Shown: positions 45,885-58,249 of the stretch, in pieces
Layout of the letters: each line of letters starts with the position of its first letter
How positions within the stretch are numbered: the first letter of the stretch is position 1
Source: Chiridota heheva
Lineage: Eukaryota > Echinodermata > Holothuroidea > Apodida > Chiridotidae
Assembly (NCBI GenBank): GCA_020152595.1
Contig: JAIGNY010004521.1
Location: forward strand, 208,501 to 272,500
Length of the DNA: 64,000 bases
Direction: 5' to 3'
Position numbers and translations under genes: made by a program
Notes under the pieces: generated by a model
The model's database searches: none
What the model was told of the DNA's origin: nothing
The model's input: only the letters and a program-made list of their open reading frames with translations

Positions 45885-46200
45885 ATTCTTAGTAGAGAGG
45901 TTGTTCTTAAGTTGTATAAGCAGGTAGTCATGCCTCCCCCTAAGTATGCTATTCAGGCTTAGAGTCCCTTTTATGAGAAGGATAACTTCATTTTCGAGCA
46001 GGTTCAACAAAGAGCCACTAGACTTATCCCCGAAGTAAGGAATCTTTCTTCTGAATCTAGGTTACAAATTTCTCGTTTGGCCACGGTGGTTGAGTTGAAA
46101 GAGTATATATATGGCGATATTATTTAGGCTTTTAAATTCATATCTGGTAGTTCTCACGTGACACATGGTAACAGTTTGTAGTTGACCAAAGAGTTCTCAC
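45885..46200 (+). pseudogene. LINE RT fragment (CR1/jockey-like), stops in frame
   Basis: The frame reads VVLKLYKQVVMPPPKYAIQA, stop, SPFYEKDNFIFEQVQQRATR and then LIPEVRNLSSESRLQISRLA. This is the R-P-x-L-E-Y-A ... Q-R-R-A-T-x-L-I-P region that follows the RT palm in CR1/jockey-like LINEs. TAG codons occur at the expected Trp sites. It is a dead remnant and not from the RNase H-bearing family. Confidence 0.72.
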
Positions 46201-46559
46201 AGATAGATATTCAGCGTTTTAGCTCTTGCAAAGAGTTGTTGATGAGTATGTATAATGGTTTGCGTGAGTGGGTGGTTAGCTCTAATTCTGCTCTCAATTT
46301 CAAAGTCAACATTAATAAGTTTTTTACTAAGTCTGGGTGTTTTTATTTTGTTTATTATTCTGTATTTTTCTTTTGTAATGGTGATGTTAAGTTGGCATTA
46401 TTATGGGTTGACTTACCCTTCTAAGCACATTATCCTGTGTTAAGCAGTTGATTGAGTCTTCTTCTTGATTCATACATTTTTTTGAAACTTTAGATAAATT
46501 CTGTAAACTTTTTAAACTTGTATTGTTTTACTCTATTTCAATCTCTCTGCAATGTACAG

Positions 46560-46621
46560 GAAATCCTTTAAGACAGAGAGATGAAGCTGCTCTAGGACTG
46601 ATGCCAAAGCCTGGAAATGAG
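46560..46621 (+). CDS. TIR gene, candidate internal exon near the 3' end
   Basis: Acceptor ATTTCAATCTCTCTGCAATGTACAG ends at 46559. Only the phase-1 frame is open: Gly (G|GA), then NPLRQRDEAALGLMPKPGNE. It ends at AATGAG|gtgaga, a consensus donor, in phase 0. No domain is recognised. It could follow exon 3 directly because that exon ends in phase 1. Confidence 0.55.
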
Positions 46622-47286
46622 GTGAGAACAAATTCTTTTGTTTATTATGCAATTGTTGTTTAAATTTCGTGACATCGCAAAAAGAAACAAACAAAACTAT
46701 TAATTTCCTCTTGTTAACTTATTGTGTTTCACTCATTCCCTAACGTTATTTAAATGGGAGCATTTGAATATAGCCAAAAACTTTTGAACTTCCATTATAC
46801 CACCAATCAAAACACTTTAATTCCTGTTTGCTTTGAAACCCATTAAGGGCACTTTCAGTATTGCAGATCTCATATTTGAGATAGAACTCACTTAAATGGT
46901 TTTTAGCTTGGTTATTCAAAGAATAGTGAGAGCTATATCTTACTATACCTGGCTGCATGGTGCTGGCATCAACATTTTCATTCAGTTAAAGTTTTTTGAT
47001 GAGTTTTTTTATAAGGTTCAAATTTTGGGAAGAGATTGATTCAAGTTTTCACAGGAGTTTGTTTGTTATGATAATGATTTCCTGACATGAATAGCAATTA
47101 AAATAATTGTGTTTGGCATGAATGAAAATTAGTCCAAGAATAGAGCTCTTCGCCTCAAATGACTTCAAAGTTAAGTGTATTGGGCATAACAAGAAATGTA
47201 AACAATAAGCAGATAAGTGTTGACTCGTATTGAGAGAAAACAAAAGATTTATATTAATCTGGCAGTTTGATTTTTCTTAAACTTAG

Positions 47287-47430
47287 GCATTCAAATTCAC
47301 CTTGAGGAAACATGTTCTCGACACGCCCAGTGACGACATTCGCAAGGAACAGCCAGACCATCCAATGATGGTTAGCCAGCCCAGCAAAGCATTAAAATCC
47401 ATCTCACAGGAAGAGACAACCCAAATATAA
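47287..47430 (+). CDS. TIR gene, candidate last coding exon
   Basis: It starts after TTTTTCTTAAACTTAG in phase 0, matching the previous donor. It encodes 47 residues (AFKFTLRKHVLDTPSDDIRK, EQPDHPMMVS..., ending SQEETTQI) and TAA at 47428-47430. A donor-like AAG|gtatta comes three bases later, and a 3' splice site (CTTTTTTACTTTACAG-like) ends at 48099, so a 3' UTR exon may follow. The tail is polar with no recognised domain. With exons 1-3 and 46560 it would give a protein of about 267 residues. Confidence 0.55.
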   Translation, partial: AFKFTLRKHVLDTPSDDIRKEQPDHPMMVSQPSKALKSISQEETTQI

Positions 47431-48329
47431 AAGGTATTATTTGGTTTCCAATTTATATTTCCGCCATCTATTTTTATTAGCTCTTACATAATGCTCAAAA
47501 TTCTGAATAGAATATTCTGTAAATTTGGAACCAGTTACTTTAGGATTTACAGCTGGTCAAAGTTTCAGTAATTCATTGTATGCAAGCAATTTTTTGTATG
47601 TATGTGGTGGGAGACAAAAACCAATCATTATGTTAGTCTACAGATGGTGTTTCTCAGTGATAATCGTGAATAATCTTATAATTTCCTATCCTGTTAATAG
47701 TACAAGATAGTTCCATCTGACCACTGATATTAGTGCTGGCAGAACAAAACAAATATTGGGGGTGGCTGAAATAGACAGTGATTTCTGCTGAACCCCAAGG
47801 CTTTAGCGGCACCTAAACGGCATTAGGTCCAGGGCCTACCTATGGGCTCCTTTTGGGGACCTGTGGCAAAACTCTGATGGGGACCCAACTGGCGAAAACT
47901 CAACCTTGAAAGATATATATTTTGATGTGGCCCACCCAAAAATAGATTAAATTTTTGACATATTAGGACAAAATATTTTGGGGGCTAAACATGACTTGGG
48001 TCTTTCCCCACTATTTTTGTTAAGGGGCTGAGACCCCCAGTTCTGCCACCAATGAATGAGCTAGTCTTTTTTATAATTGTTTCCTTTTTTACTTTACAGC
48101 CTTTTTTTAGCTATCTGGAGGCTTTCAGCAGTGGAGGCTTGGAGCCAGTGGAGGCTTTAGCCAATGGAGAAGAAAACCTCTGAAAGTCTTGTCATTAGAA
48201 TACCTTTATCAAGTGATCAAGCATGTCCCATCTTATACAAAAAAATACTTCAATAGAAACAAAATGATGAAGAAAGCATTCAAAATTGTATTCTGTGAAG
48301 GAGATTTTTAAGCTTGTAATGTTCTGTCT
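47431..48329. other. possible 3' UTR exon region
   Basis: After the stop, a possible exon begins at 48100 following a pyrimidine-rich acceptor. I cannot define the transcript end. Confidence 0.3.
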
Positions 48330-48640
48330 AGTTTGTGTCGAAACATTTTTTGAAAACGCGCTTGGGAGGCGGAGTCAAAGATGGGGCACCCAAAAGGGTT
48401 AAGCGCAGACCAATTATTGAAGGATCCTCTGTCTTTCGAGCAGCAGAGTCGGGCTTGTTCCGCTTCAGTGACTCGGTGGGCCACCCACCGAGATGGTTGA
48501 TTAATTCTTACTCTACCAGTACCTTTTTGAAAACGCGCTTGGGAGACGTAGTCAAAGTTGGGGCACCCAAAACGGTAATAATATCGCCGGATGGTAGAGT
48601 AACGGTTAATCCTGTAAATAAAATCTTCATGAAAATTGTG
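48330..48640. repeat. composite hairpin repeat, copy 1
   Basis: Units share AAAACGCGCTTGGGAGGCGG and end with inverted TTACTCTACCA / TGGTAGAGTAA. A full unit is at 48513-48602, a partial one at 48347-48400. Between them is a GATTATTGAAGGRTCCTCTG segment. The same arrangement is at 55745-56150. Confidence 0.88.
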
Positions 48641-50880
48641 AAGTCCCCTTCCAACTACTATTGTATCATTCATGAACTAATGAATATGGATGCTGCCATT
48701 TTATGCATTACATCATTCGCTGTAACAATAATTGAATAATGAGAATGTGTTGGGGACAATAGGCCAATTTCGCCCTGTTGGAAACTTAAGAATGATATGT
48801 GTTTTGAATTAAATGCAACATATATATGTGCTTAATGATGGCCACCTTTACAGAGTTATGTAGGTGTGTGAAACTAAAGTGTGTGAAAGATAAAGTTGAT
48901 AGATGTATATTTATATACTGGAAATTTTGCTTCTAAAAAAAAACTTAAACCCAGTTTTATACCTTCCCAAAGAGTCCTCATCACCCAAATCTGTTTTAAT
49001 CCTCTTCATGGTAACACTGGTGGAAAGTCAAACTCATTCTCCTATTATGAAGCTATTGGATTACATTTCCAACATGAATTCTTGTAATATATCCTTAAAC
49101 AATAAACTTTTTTCTACTTCCTGCAGTCCACTTAGCTGTTAAATGAGTACCAGCATTGTTGGGGACTTGATAATGTTTGATAGACTGGCGTCCGATCCAG
49201 GGACAAAAAGATAAGGCTAATTGGGTTCCATTGCCTGGGAAAGCATAATTTCACTTTGAATAAACTATTTTGAAAAATATGTGGGTCATTGTAAAAAATC
49301 GAAAAGGCAATATTTTGATTAAATTTGCAAATTTAAGTCCCTCCAATTACAGATGATTTTTCAAACTTATGTTAATATTCACTGTCACCGCCAAGTTGGG
49401 AAGAAATATTGGCCTCCTGGCTTTTTTTTTGCTCTTAGGAAAGATTTTGATCCATTTCGAAAGTAATCTTATACTTGTAAAGAATTATCCCTCTACATAG
49501 AATGGCGATGACAATTTGTGTACTTTGGTGTTTTCAAATTGATTTATTTTCGTGACTGGATTTCGCGCTCGGACAGAAACCGATGCATGGCGATAGCTCG
49601 TCAGCAATGTTTAATATCTGCTCCATGAAGGGCAAACAATTTCATTGAATACAGCTGGTAGAAGCTTTTATAGAGGGCACCAATTGCTCACAGGGGCGCA
49701 AAAGTTGTTATGAAAATATATTCTTATATACTTTTTATTCTGAACATTGTAAATATGTTTTGTCAAAGCTTTATTCTTACATCAGAAACATAAAAACCAT
49801 CCCTAGACCCCAACTAAAGACATAATGAAGTCAATGGGATCCTGCATTTGAATATTTATTCCTAAATAATATTCCTTTTAACGAGCTTTAGTTCGGAGTT
49901 GACACGATTTTTAGCTGCTACCAAAATCACGCCAAAAAACGCTATTAGCTTCCTAGGGCTTTGCTCCCCTCGGTGCCTAGGACGTGGATCCTGGATTTGA
50001 AACAATATTAAGCAATTTTTTGTTCTGGGAAATCGCGAGAAATGCCCGAGCTTTCGCCCCAGCGCCTAGCCTATACGTGAAGCTTCGCCCGATAGATGTG
50101 ACACATTTTAAAGCCCCTTTCTGCTGTTAAAATCATGACAAACGTAGGGCTTCCTGCAAAAACGTTGGTCCTCACCAGGGCCTCGCGGCCTTCGCCCCTT
50201 ATGGTAACAAGGTAAAAGCCATGATATACTGTTTTATGTCATTTTTACAAAGATTTAATGACATTGTATAACAAATGTGGACCACTAATATAAATTCAAT
50301 GGAAAAAATGGTATCTTTATGGAAGCTACAAAACTAGTAACGATTATGAATTATATTTAGCGCACATTGATTCTTGGTATCACCGTATGATCTTAAGTAA
50401 ATTTAGATATTGTGTTCTCGGTCTGAAGATTCACAAAGCGGCAAAGGGCGTAGATTTGATATACCACGTGACCAAAGATTGTGCTCTCTTTGTCACATGA
50501 GATTGAGGATGAATTCAACTTTTCGTTACTGTATGTAGTGTGTCCTTTTTATTACGTTTTACCTTGGTATTTCTTTTGTTCACCAACCTACCATCAATTT
50601 AATAGTTTGCTTAATACTAGAAACAATTCTTTATTGTATAAAGTAAGTAAGTTTTAATCTATGCTTTAAAATATCGCGCAAAATTTGTTTATGTTGAAGA
50701 CTAATATGTTGAAGACTGTTATAATTTCTATTCATATTTCTATTTGTACCTTGTTTTTTCTGTACATTGTGGATGTATTAATTTGAAAAAGGCCGGAGGC
50801 CAAATCAAAGAGGTAAATAAACTGTTAAACAGTTTTGGCATGTTTAGAGTTGACACAATTTTAAGCCCTTTAATATTGAA
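48641..50880. other. no gene seen
   Basis: No gene. A GC-richer stretch at 49900-50200 has flanking text (AGTTGACACGATTTTTAG; GATTTGAAACAATATTAAGC) that recurs around the minisatellite at 50850 and 51550, so it is an interspersed repeat. Confidence 0.5.
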
Positions 50881-50899
50881 CGTGTTACAAATTTATTTT

Positions 50900-51500
50900 C
50901 TTCGGGAAATCTGCAATTTCAGGGAAATCTCCTCCAATTTCTGGGAAATCTCCTCCAATTTCAGGGATATCTCCTACAATTTTCGGGAATTTTCCTTTCG
51001 TTTTCGTGAAACTTGCTTCCATTTTCAAAAAAATTTCCATCAATTGTGTCACATTTTCTTCAATATTTGGGAAATTTTCTTCATACTTCCTTCATATTGA
51101 TTCCTTCATTTTTGATAACTTTTCTTCAATATTTGAGAAAGTTCTCTTCAATTTGGGGGAAATTGTCTTCATTTTTTGTAAAATTTACTTCATTTTGGTT
51201 AAATTTCCTTCATTTTCGCGAAATTTGATTCCATTTTCGTGATGTTTTTTTCATTTTCGGGATAATATATTTAATATTTGGGACGTTTTCATCAATTTTT
51301 GGGGAATTTACTTTATTTTGCTGATTTTTCGGGATATTTTCTTCAATATTTGGGCAGCATTCTTCAATTTTCTTTAATTGTTGGAAAGTTTTTCTTCAAT
51401 TTTGGGGCAATTTTCTTCATTTTAGGGAGATTTCTATTATTTTCAGGAAATGTCCTTCATTTTCCGTACATTTCTACAATATTTTGGAAATTCTTTTCAA
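50900..51500. repeat. degenerate GGGAAATTTTCTTCAATTTT minisatellite
   Basis: About 25 or more decayed units of 18-22 bp. Both flanks resemble parts of the 49860-50000 repeat, as if the array expanded inside a copy of it. Confidence 0.85.
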
Positions 51501-51719
51501 TTTTGACCAAAGCAGCACTTCCAGGGGCTTCGTCGCCTGTACCCCTGCCAGGGCTTTGACGGTTCCCAGATTCGAAACACTGATTTTAAGCAATTTCCTA
51601 AACGGTTCATGCCACTTTACTTCTATGTGTCCAACGTTTTACTCTCATGAGCTTTTTTTGGGGGGGAAGGGGGCGCCAAACTTCCCTTTTTTTAAGTGAA
51701 ACATAACCCACCACGCCGC

Positions 51720-52560
51720 TGTGTGGTACACAGATAGCCCATGGTCCGTAGATGTGCGCTAGTGTTTTTGATGGTGATGTCATACATATTAATGAGTAGG
51801 CGGGACTTGATGTAAAAATCTGGAATTGTTCATATTTTAACAACTGTGTGTCTCTTTAGTTTTATATTTGGTACACTTATGATCTTAGCTCTTGTGTACA
51901 TGATGTAAAAACGTTGAGTTTCATTAATATGCATAGTGGGTGGGGCTTAATGTGATTTTGCTGAAAGGAAAACGAGCTTGTAAACACAGTATCTAAAGAA
52001 CGGTAAACTGGATTCATGATATATTTTGTACACAGATAACCATGGTTTTTAGATGTGCTGTATTGGTTTTGGTTGTGATATCATGCATATTACTGAGTAG
52101 GCGGGGCTTAATGTAAAATTCTTTAAATGTTCACTGACCACCGCATCTCTGTTTTGTTTCATATTTGGGATAATTATGATGTTAGCTGGTGTGTACATGT
52201 TCATGATATAAAAGCGTTGGATTTCATTAATGTGCGTAGTGGGCGGAGCTTAATATGATTTTGCTTAAAATAGCTTGCAAATACAGTATCTCAAGAGTGG
52301 TAAACTGGATTCATGTCATATTTGGTACACAGATAATCCATGGCCTATGCACTCTTGCTGTTCTTTGGTGGTGATACCATGCATGTTAATGAGTGGGTGG
52401 GGCTTACAGTGAAAAGTGATAAATGAGCAATTGTATATCTGTTTTGCGTCATATTGGGCATGATAATTTTGTTGGTTATTGTGCACATGCTTATGTTTTC
52501 AGCAGACCCATTAGTATGCATGGTGGTCGTGGCTTAATGTGAACGTGCTAAATTATGTAA
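51720..52560. repeat. roughly 300-bp tandem repeat, about 3 units
   Basis: Successive units carry GGTACACAGATAACCATGGT, AATGAGTAGGCGGGGCTTAA and TTCATTAATRTGCRTAGTGG at matching spacing, starting near 51725, 52025 and 52325. The last unit is the most diverged. Confidence 0.88.
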
Positions 52561-52599
52561 ACACCATCCTGCATTTCGTGAACAATATAGCAGATTTAT

Positions 52600-54012
52600 G
52601 ACATTACGGGGGCAGGGGCGGGGTTTTTGCGGTCATGAAGATAATAACTATGACAATACGCATTTTCAACAAGTATTTTGTCTTTTTGCCAAATAACAAA
52701 AACATAAAAGTATAAACAAATTAACTCTCCCGTAATTATTTTTCAATACTTGGCCATTTTGTTCTCGACGAAATAGTCAAAATTGGAATTGCCAAACGAT
52801 TTTTTTTGAGGGGATGCAATACCCACCCCCTCCCTCCCTTCCCCACCCTTGCGCCCTTGGCCATGCAAACCAACTGTTTACAGGTCTGCATGTAGCAATA
52901 ACTAGAGCTTAATTGGAAGAAAATATGCTATAAACCATAACAGAGTAAAATTTCATCAAAATTGGTCAAACAATTGACCGTTTTACAGTATTTTGAATTT
53001 ACCGGCCTTATTATAATAATTTAGGCAAGGTTTCTTAAAGTTTTGTGAAGTCACATCGAGAAAACCAATGAATTTCATGTGGTTATAACTTCTTATGTTG
53101 TAATCCTTCGCTAATTTTAGTTGAATCAAGGAACTACCACGCAGTAGTTCCTTGGTCAGTTGGTTGAATGGGAGCAGTTGCATATGGCTTAGAAGTTTTG
53201 ATACTCCATCATACTGTCATACCCTTTATTGAAATTAAAGGAGCACTAGACCAAAATCAAAAACTTATCTAACACGCAACTGCATAGCAATTTTTTGGTT
53301 AATATCAATATTAAAGTGACCTTTGCTCCACGTCATCTGTGGGCCGGGAAGGCATGAAGTTTATTGATCTAATGTGGATAATGTATCTGTGAAATTCGCA
53401 AAAACAAGCGTTTTCACTTTTCGGCCTATAGTGCTCCTTTAAGCAGGAGCAAACAGTCTGCTGATTTTCAGTGACTAAAATTTTGGACAAAAATTAAAAC
53501 AATTACATGATAGATTATGAGTTGTCTTTTCTTCCATATATCATAACTTTTCCTTTTTTTTAATGATGCAAAAACTTATGATGTATGAAAGCGAGGACAG
53601 ATCAAAATTTGTGACGTAAATATTTAAATTTCTGTCCCAAGTTTCAGGTCATCTGGTCATTGGACTTTTTTCTCGCGCTAAATTTTGATTGAGATTTGAA
53701 ACTTCTTAGTCAGATTTCTTATAGTCATATTCAGCTGTTGTCATAAGAATTGAAGAACAAGAAGTTGGCATAAGGAAATTAGTTCCCTCTTTGTTAACTT
53801 GCCACAACTTAATACATAATCTTTGAAGGATGAAAGTTTTCTAATGTTCAAAGGGCACGTTCTTTCTCTAAAACCGGCACTTTTTCTCTCTGAAAAGGGT
53901 AACAGCCGATTTCGACGCCTATGTATAATGTTCTCTTTGAGATAAGATGAAATAATTGATCACATGAAGTAATCCCTTAAGAGGATTTTCTTACACACAT
54001 GACTAAAGCTGT
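52600..54012 (+). repeat. large inverted repeat, left arm (~1.4 kb)
   Basis: It is the reverse complement of 56175-57640 over its length, with small indels. Landmarks are TAATTATTTTTCAATACTTGG, GCATGGCCAAGGGCGCAA, GGCAAGGTTTCTTAAAG and ATAATCTTTGAAGGATG. A family A MITE sits at the matching place in each arm, so it was inserted before duplication. Confidence 0.9.
53235..53442. mobile_element. TTAA-flanked MITE, family A copy 2
   Basis: The ends are TTAAAGGAGCACTAGACC and TATAGTGCTCCTTTAA. It lies within the left arm of the large inverted repeat. Confidence 0.78.
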
Positions 54013-55744
54013 TATATATATATATATATATTAATTAATTAATTAATTAATTAAAAAGAAAAGAAAACAACACACACCGACACGCAGAAAAAGAGGCTGC
54101 ACCCCTACGCTACATTTCCATGCCACGTTCCGGACACTTCAAACTGTCAAAATACATAAATTGGAACTGAAAATGTTGATATGTATGTGAAAGGCATGTT
54201 ACCTAAAATTCGGGCACTCTGAAAAAACAACAACAACTGAGCAAGTTTAGAAGACACCCCCATCTTCTTTCCCCCAATGTGTGGACGTTCGCGAAATCCC
54301 CTGCATGGGGCCCATTTGAAAGATGCCCCACAAATGAAATTTGGAGTAGCTCGCACACATAGCAAAGTCCTATTTTAACTGTTTAAAGAGTTTTAACATA
54401 TCATGAGCTGGGGAAACAAAGTATAGGCAGGTTTGAAGGCCTTTTCAGTACACAAAATTGTCTACTCTAGCCATACTCGAATTGGGGGCGATCTTAAATA
54501 CCTTGATACGAAACTGAGAAAACTGCACGAAAATTGAAGCACACTTCATGGAAATGAAGGAAATTGTGGGAAAATTGAAGCATATTTTACAAAAATTGAA
54601 GACAACTTCTCGATAATTCAAGAAAATTTTTTCGAAAATGCGGAAAGAAATTACACAAAAATTGATACAAATTTCACGAAAATAAAGAAAATTGACAATG
54701 ACATCAAGCGCAGGGGGTTTGTCTTCTGCATCACACCTTCGTCCCCATCCGACCTTTGTGAAAAGTGGCCAAAAGTTGGATGGCGCTCACCGTCCTTCGG
54801 AGAGGACATAAAGCCGTCGGCCCCGATGGTAGGAGTTTCACCCCTGCCTGGTTCTCTGAACACTCGAAAAGAGCAGGGTGTTAACCCGGTGTTCATCCAC
54901 TTTCCATCCTGGCAAATTCATCCAGTACTCACTGAAAGCAAGTCATTGTGACTTACGCGTGCTTTCCCTGGCATATGCTTAAAAGTGAAATACAAATATA
55001 AAGAAGCATCTGCCTCCAAGAGATCGCGAATCATCGCCAACCTGGCAATGTCTTAAGCGTCTTAGGGTTTGTGTGGGAAGATGTAAGACCCTTGTGTAGA
55101 AGTGGGGCTTTGACATTAACGGTGACAACTTATGCGATTGCAGGGAGGCCCGTGCAGACGATGGAGCACCTACTTGCAGTGGCGCATTAAGCTTTTATGC
55201 CCGGACCCTTTTGTAAATATGCTATGCAAATTGATCTCATGACTGCATGATCTGATAACCACATAAAGTTCACTTACTCTTTTTGCATCTTTTGAATCAT
55301 GGTCCATCATTACAGTTTTGATTTAATTTCTCTCCCGATTATTTTTACTTCTCTTTTTCAAAGATGATTTTTAGAGCATGCATTTTATTTTTTACACCTA
55401 ATTTTGGCGGGCCCAAATTTTAGCCTTATGCTTAAGCTTATGCAGCCTATAGGACTATCCGCCACTGCCTACTTTTCTGCCCTCTGCTGCCAGGGGATTA
55501 AGGACAGACGATATAAAAGCGTGGCAACCCTTGTGTCAGAACCTGTGTTTTGAAGTGGCTGCGGAAAGTGTAACAACACACTAAGATTTCTCAATAAGCT
55601 AACCCGCATTTTCTAATGCAGTTCTTATCATCTTTTGTTATGCGAAAATACTGTTATCAATATGGAAACAAGGTTTAGATAATGATGGCACTGTCTGTAC
55701 AATTCAGTGCTGTTTATGATCTATGCATACACGTCTACTGTGTT
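54013..55744. other. spacer of the large inverted repeat; no gene seen
   Basis: It begins with (TA)n and (TTAA)n at 54012-54050. A minisatellite of AAAATTGAAG units lies at 54530-54690, inverted relative to 50900-51500. The GC-richer stretch 54700-54960 (GAGAGGACATAAAGCCGTCG) looks like an interspersed repeat, perhaps a SINE body. No gene is seen. Confidence 0.5.
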
Positions 55745-56150
55745 AACAATTACTCTACCAGCACTTTTTTTCAAAACGCGCTTGGGAGGCGGGGTCAAAG
55801 ATGGGACACACATGAAAAACGGCGATAATATCGCCGGGTGGTAGAGTAAGGGTTAGGCACAGGCTGATTATTGAAGGGTCCTCTGTCTTCCGAGCCGCAG
55901 AGTTGGGCTCGTTTCGCTTCAGTAACCCAGTGGGCCGCCCACTGGGACCCTGCTGCATATATTTTTTTGAGTTGGCCTACTTGTTGCGGGTTGATTAATC
56001 CTTACTCTACCAGCACTTTTTTTTTAAACGCGCTTGGAAGGCGGGGTAAAAGATGGGACACCCAAAACGCCAATAATATCACCCCGTGGTAGAGTAAGAG
56101 TTAATTCTGTAAACAAAATCCTGGGTCATGAAATTCTGAAGTCTCCTTCC
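55745..56150. repeat. composite hairpin repeat, copy 2
   Basis: Two hairpin units (55749-55852 and 55999-56092) with TTACTCTACCA / TGGTAGAGTAA ends and internal AAAACGCGCTTGG. They flank GATTATTGAAGGGTCCTCTG and an AACCCAGTGGGCCGCCCACTGGG-like palindrome. The first unit also has CGGCGATAATATCGCCG, a perfect inner hairpin. Confidence 0.9.
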
Positions 56151-56174
56151 ATCTTTTTTTGTAACTTAACGAGC

Positions 56175-57640
56175 TGTAGTCATGTGTGTAAGAAAGTCTT
56201 CCTATTGGGATTACTTCATGTGATCAATTATTTCATGTAATCTCAAAGATGACATTAAACACAAGCGGCAGAATCGGTAGTGGGAGGGGGTTTGGGGCAC
56301 ACTTTTGTCAAAAACTTGAAAAGTGCCCTTTTCAGAGAGAAAAAATGCCCTTTTCTAAAGAAAGAACGTGCCCTTTCAACATTAAAAAACTTTCATCCTT
56401 CAAAGATTATGTATTTAGTTGTGGCTTAACAAAGAGGGAAGTAATTCCTTATGCCAACTTCTTGTTCTTCAATTCTTCACCAACGTTATTTGAATGAGAA
56501 CACTTGAATATGACTATAAGAAATCTGACTAAGAAGTTTCAAATCTCAATCAAAATTTAGCGCGATAAAAAGTCCAATGACCAGATGACTGAAATTTAGG
56601 ATAGAAATTTAAAGATAAATATCATAAATTTTTAGCTGTCCTCGCTTTCATACATCATACATTTTTGCATCATTAAGAAAAAAAGGAAAGAGAAGACAAT
56701 TCATAATCTATCATGTAATTGTTTTAATTTTTGTCCAAAATTTCAGTCACTGAAAATCATCCTACTGTTTTTTTCTGCTTAAAGGAGAGCTATAGGCCGA
56801 AAAGTTAGGGCGCTTGTTTTTGCAAATTTCATAGATATATTAGCCACAACAGATCAATAAACTTCATGCTTCCCCAGCCCACAGATGACGTGAAGGCAAA
56901 TGTCACTTGAATATTGATATTGACCAAAAAATTGCTATGCTGTTGCGTGTTAGATAAGCTTTTGATTTTTTGGGGCCCCTTGGTCAAGTGCTCCTTTAAT
57001 TTCAATAAAGGGTATGACAGTATGATGGAGTGTCAAAAGTTCTAAGACATATGCAACTGCTCCCATTCAACCAACTGACCAAGGAACTACTGTGTAGCAG
57101 TTCTTAATTCAACTAATATTGGCGAAGGATTAAAAATTAAGAAGTTATAGCATCATGATATTCATTGGTTTTCTCAATGTGATTTCACAAAACTTTAAGA
57201 AACCTTGCATAATTTTTTATAATAAGGTCGGTAAATTTAAAATACTGTAAAACGGTTAATTGTTTGACCGATTTTGATGAATTTTACCCTGTCATGGCTG
57301 TTAGCAAATTTTCTTCCAATCAAGCTCAACTTATTGCCACATGCAGACCTGTAAACTGTTTTTGCATGGCCAAGGGCGCAACTAAGGAGAGGGGGGAGGG
57401 GGGAGGAGAGGGGGGGGGGGTGTTACACCCTAAAAAAAACAAAAAAAATCGGCAATTCCAATTTTGATTAATTCATCGGGCAAAAAATGACCAAGTATTG
57501 AAAAATAATTACGGGAAAATTAATATTTTTATAATTTTGTTTTTGTTTCTTTGGAAAAAAGACAAAATAACTTGTTGAAAATGCATAATGTCATAGTTGT
57601 TTTGTTATCTTCATGACCGTAAAATCCCCCTCTCCTCACC
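56175..57640 (-). repeat. large inverted repeat, right arm (~1.45 kb)
   Basis: Reverse complement of 52600-54012. G-runs at 57390-57420 correspond to the C-run at 52820-52850 in the left arm. Confidence 0.9.
56779..56999. mobile_element. TTAA-flanked MITE, family A copy 3
   Basis: TTAAAGGAGAGCTATAGGCC to CAAGTGCTCCTTTAA. It is the counterpart of copy 2 within the right arm. Confidence 0.78.
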
Positions 57641-57689
57641 CATCTACCCCCACCCCCTCCACCCATTTGGCCGGACATTAATCTTCGGG

Positions 57690-58095
57690 TAGAGAATACC
57701 GGATGTACATGTATCAGAGTATATTTCAGTCATGCCAAACTCAGATAGATATCATAATCATGTCATCCCGACGGCAGACTCGGCATGATACTAACCAGCT
57801 CACAACATCATACTAGAGTACTCAGTCGGGTACAGATGTAAAATGTCGGATGTACTGTTGAAACCAGAGATATATCTCAACCATGCCAAAATCGTTTAGA
57901 TGTCAGATTCATGCCCTCCCGACTCGGCATCATTATGCTGACAACATCATACTTGGGCACCTAGTTGAGCAGAGATGTAAATTGTCTGACGTACTGTTTA
58001 AACTGTTAAATCAGAGATACATCTCAATCATGCCCGAATCATAGCTATCAGAATTATCTCCACTCGACTCGGTAAGATGTTGATTGGCTCGGGTT
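57690..58095. repeat. ~130-150 bp tandem repeat, about 3 units
   Basis: Each unit has GATGTACTGTT(G/T)AAAC, CAGAGATA(T/C)ATCTCAA, CATGCC and a CCCGACTCGGCAT-like core. The units start near 57700, 57850 and 57985. Confidence 0.85.
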
Positions 58096-58249
58096 GGGCA
58101 ACTGGAATGTATTTGAAAGATGCCTAAACACACTGCACACGTTTAAAATCCAGAGCCCCGATAATCATTGGTCAGTTTTGGGCGTCAAAAACTATAAATA
58201 TTCATAAATCTTCCAAGGGCACTAACATCAGAGCTGCGTCCATGAAACT

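Noticed and set aside
48100..48183. Open stretch after a good acceptor, ending GEENL and stop
   Set aside because: The preceding exon already has an in-frame stop, so this is at most 3' UTR; its GGAGGCT repeats make a coding role doubtful.
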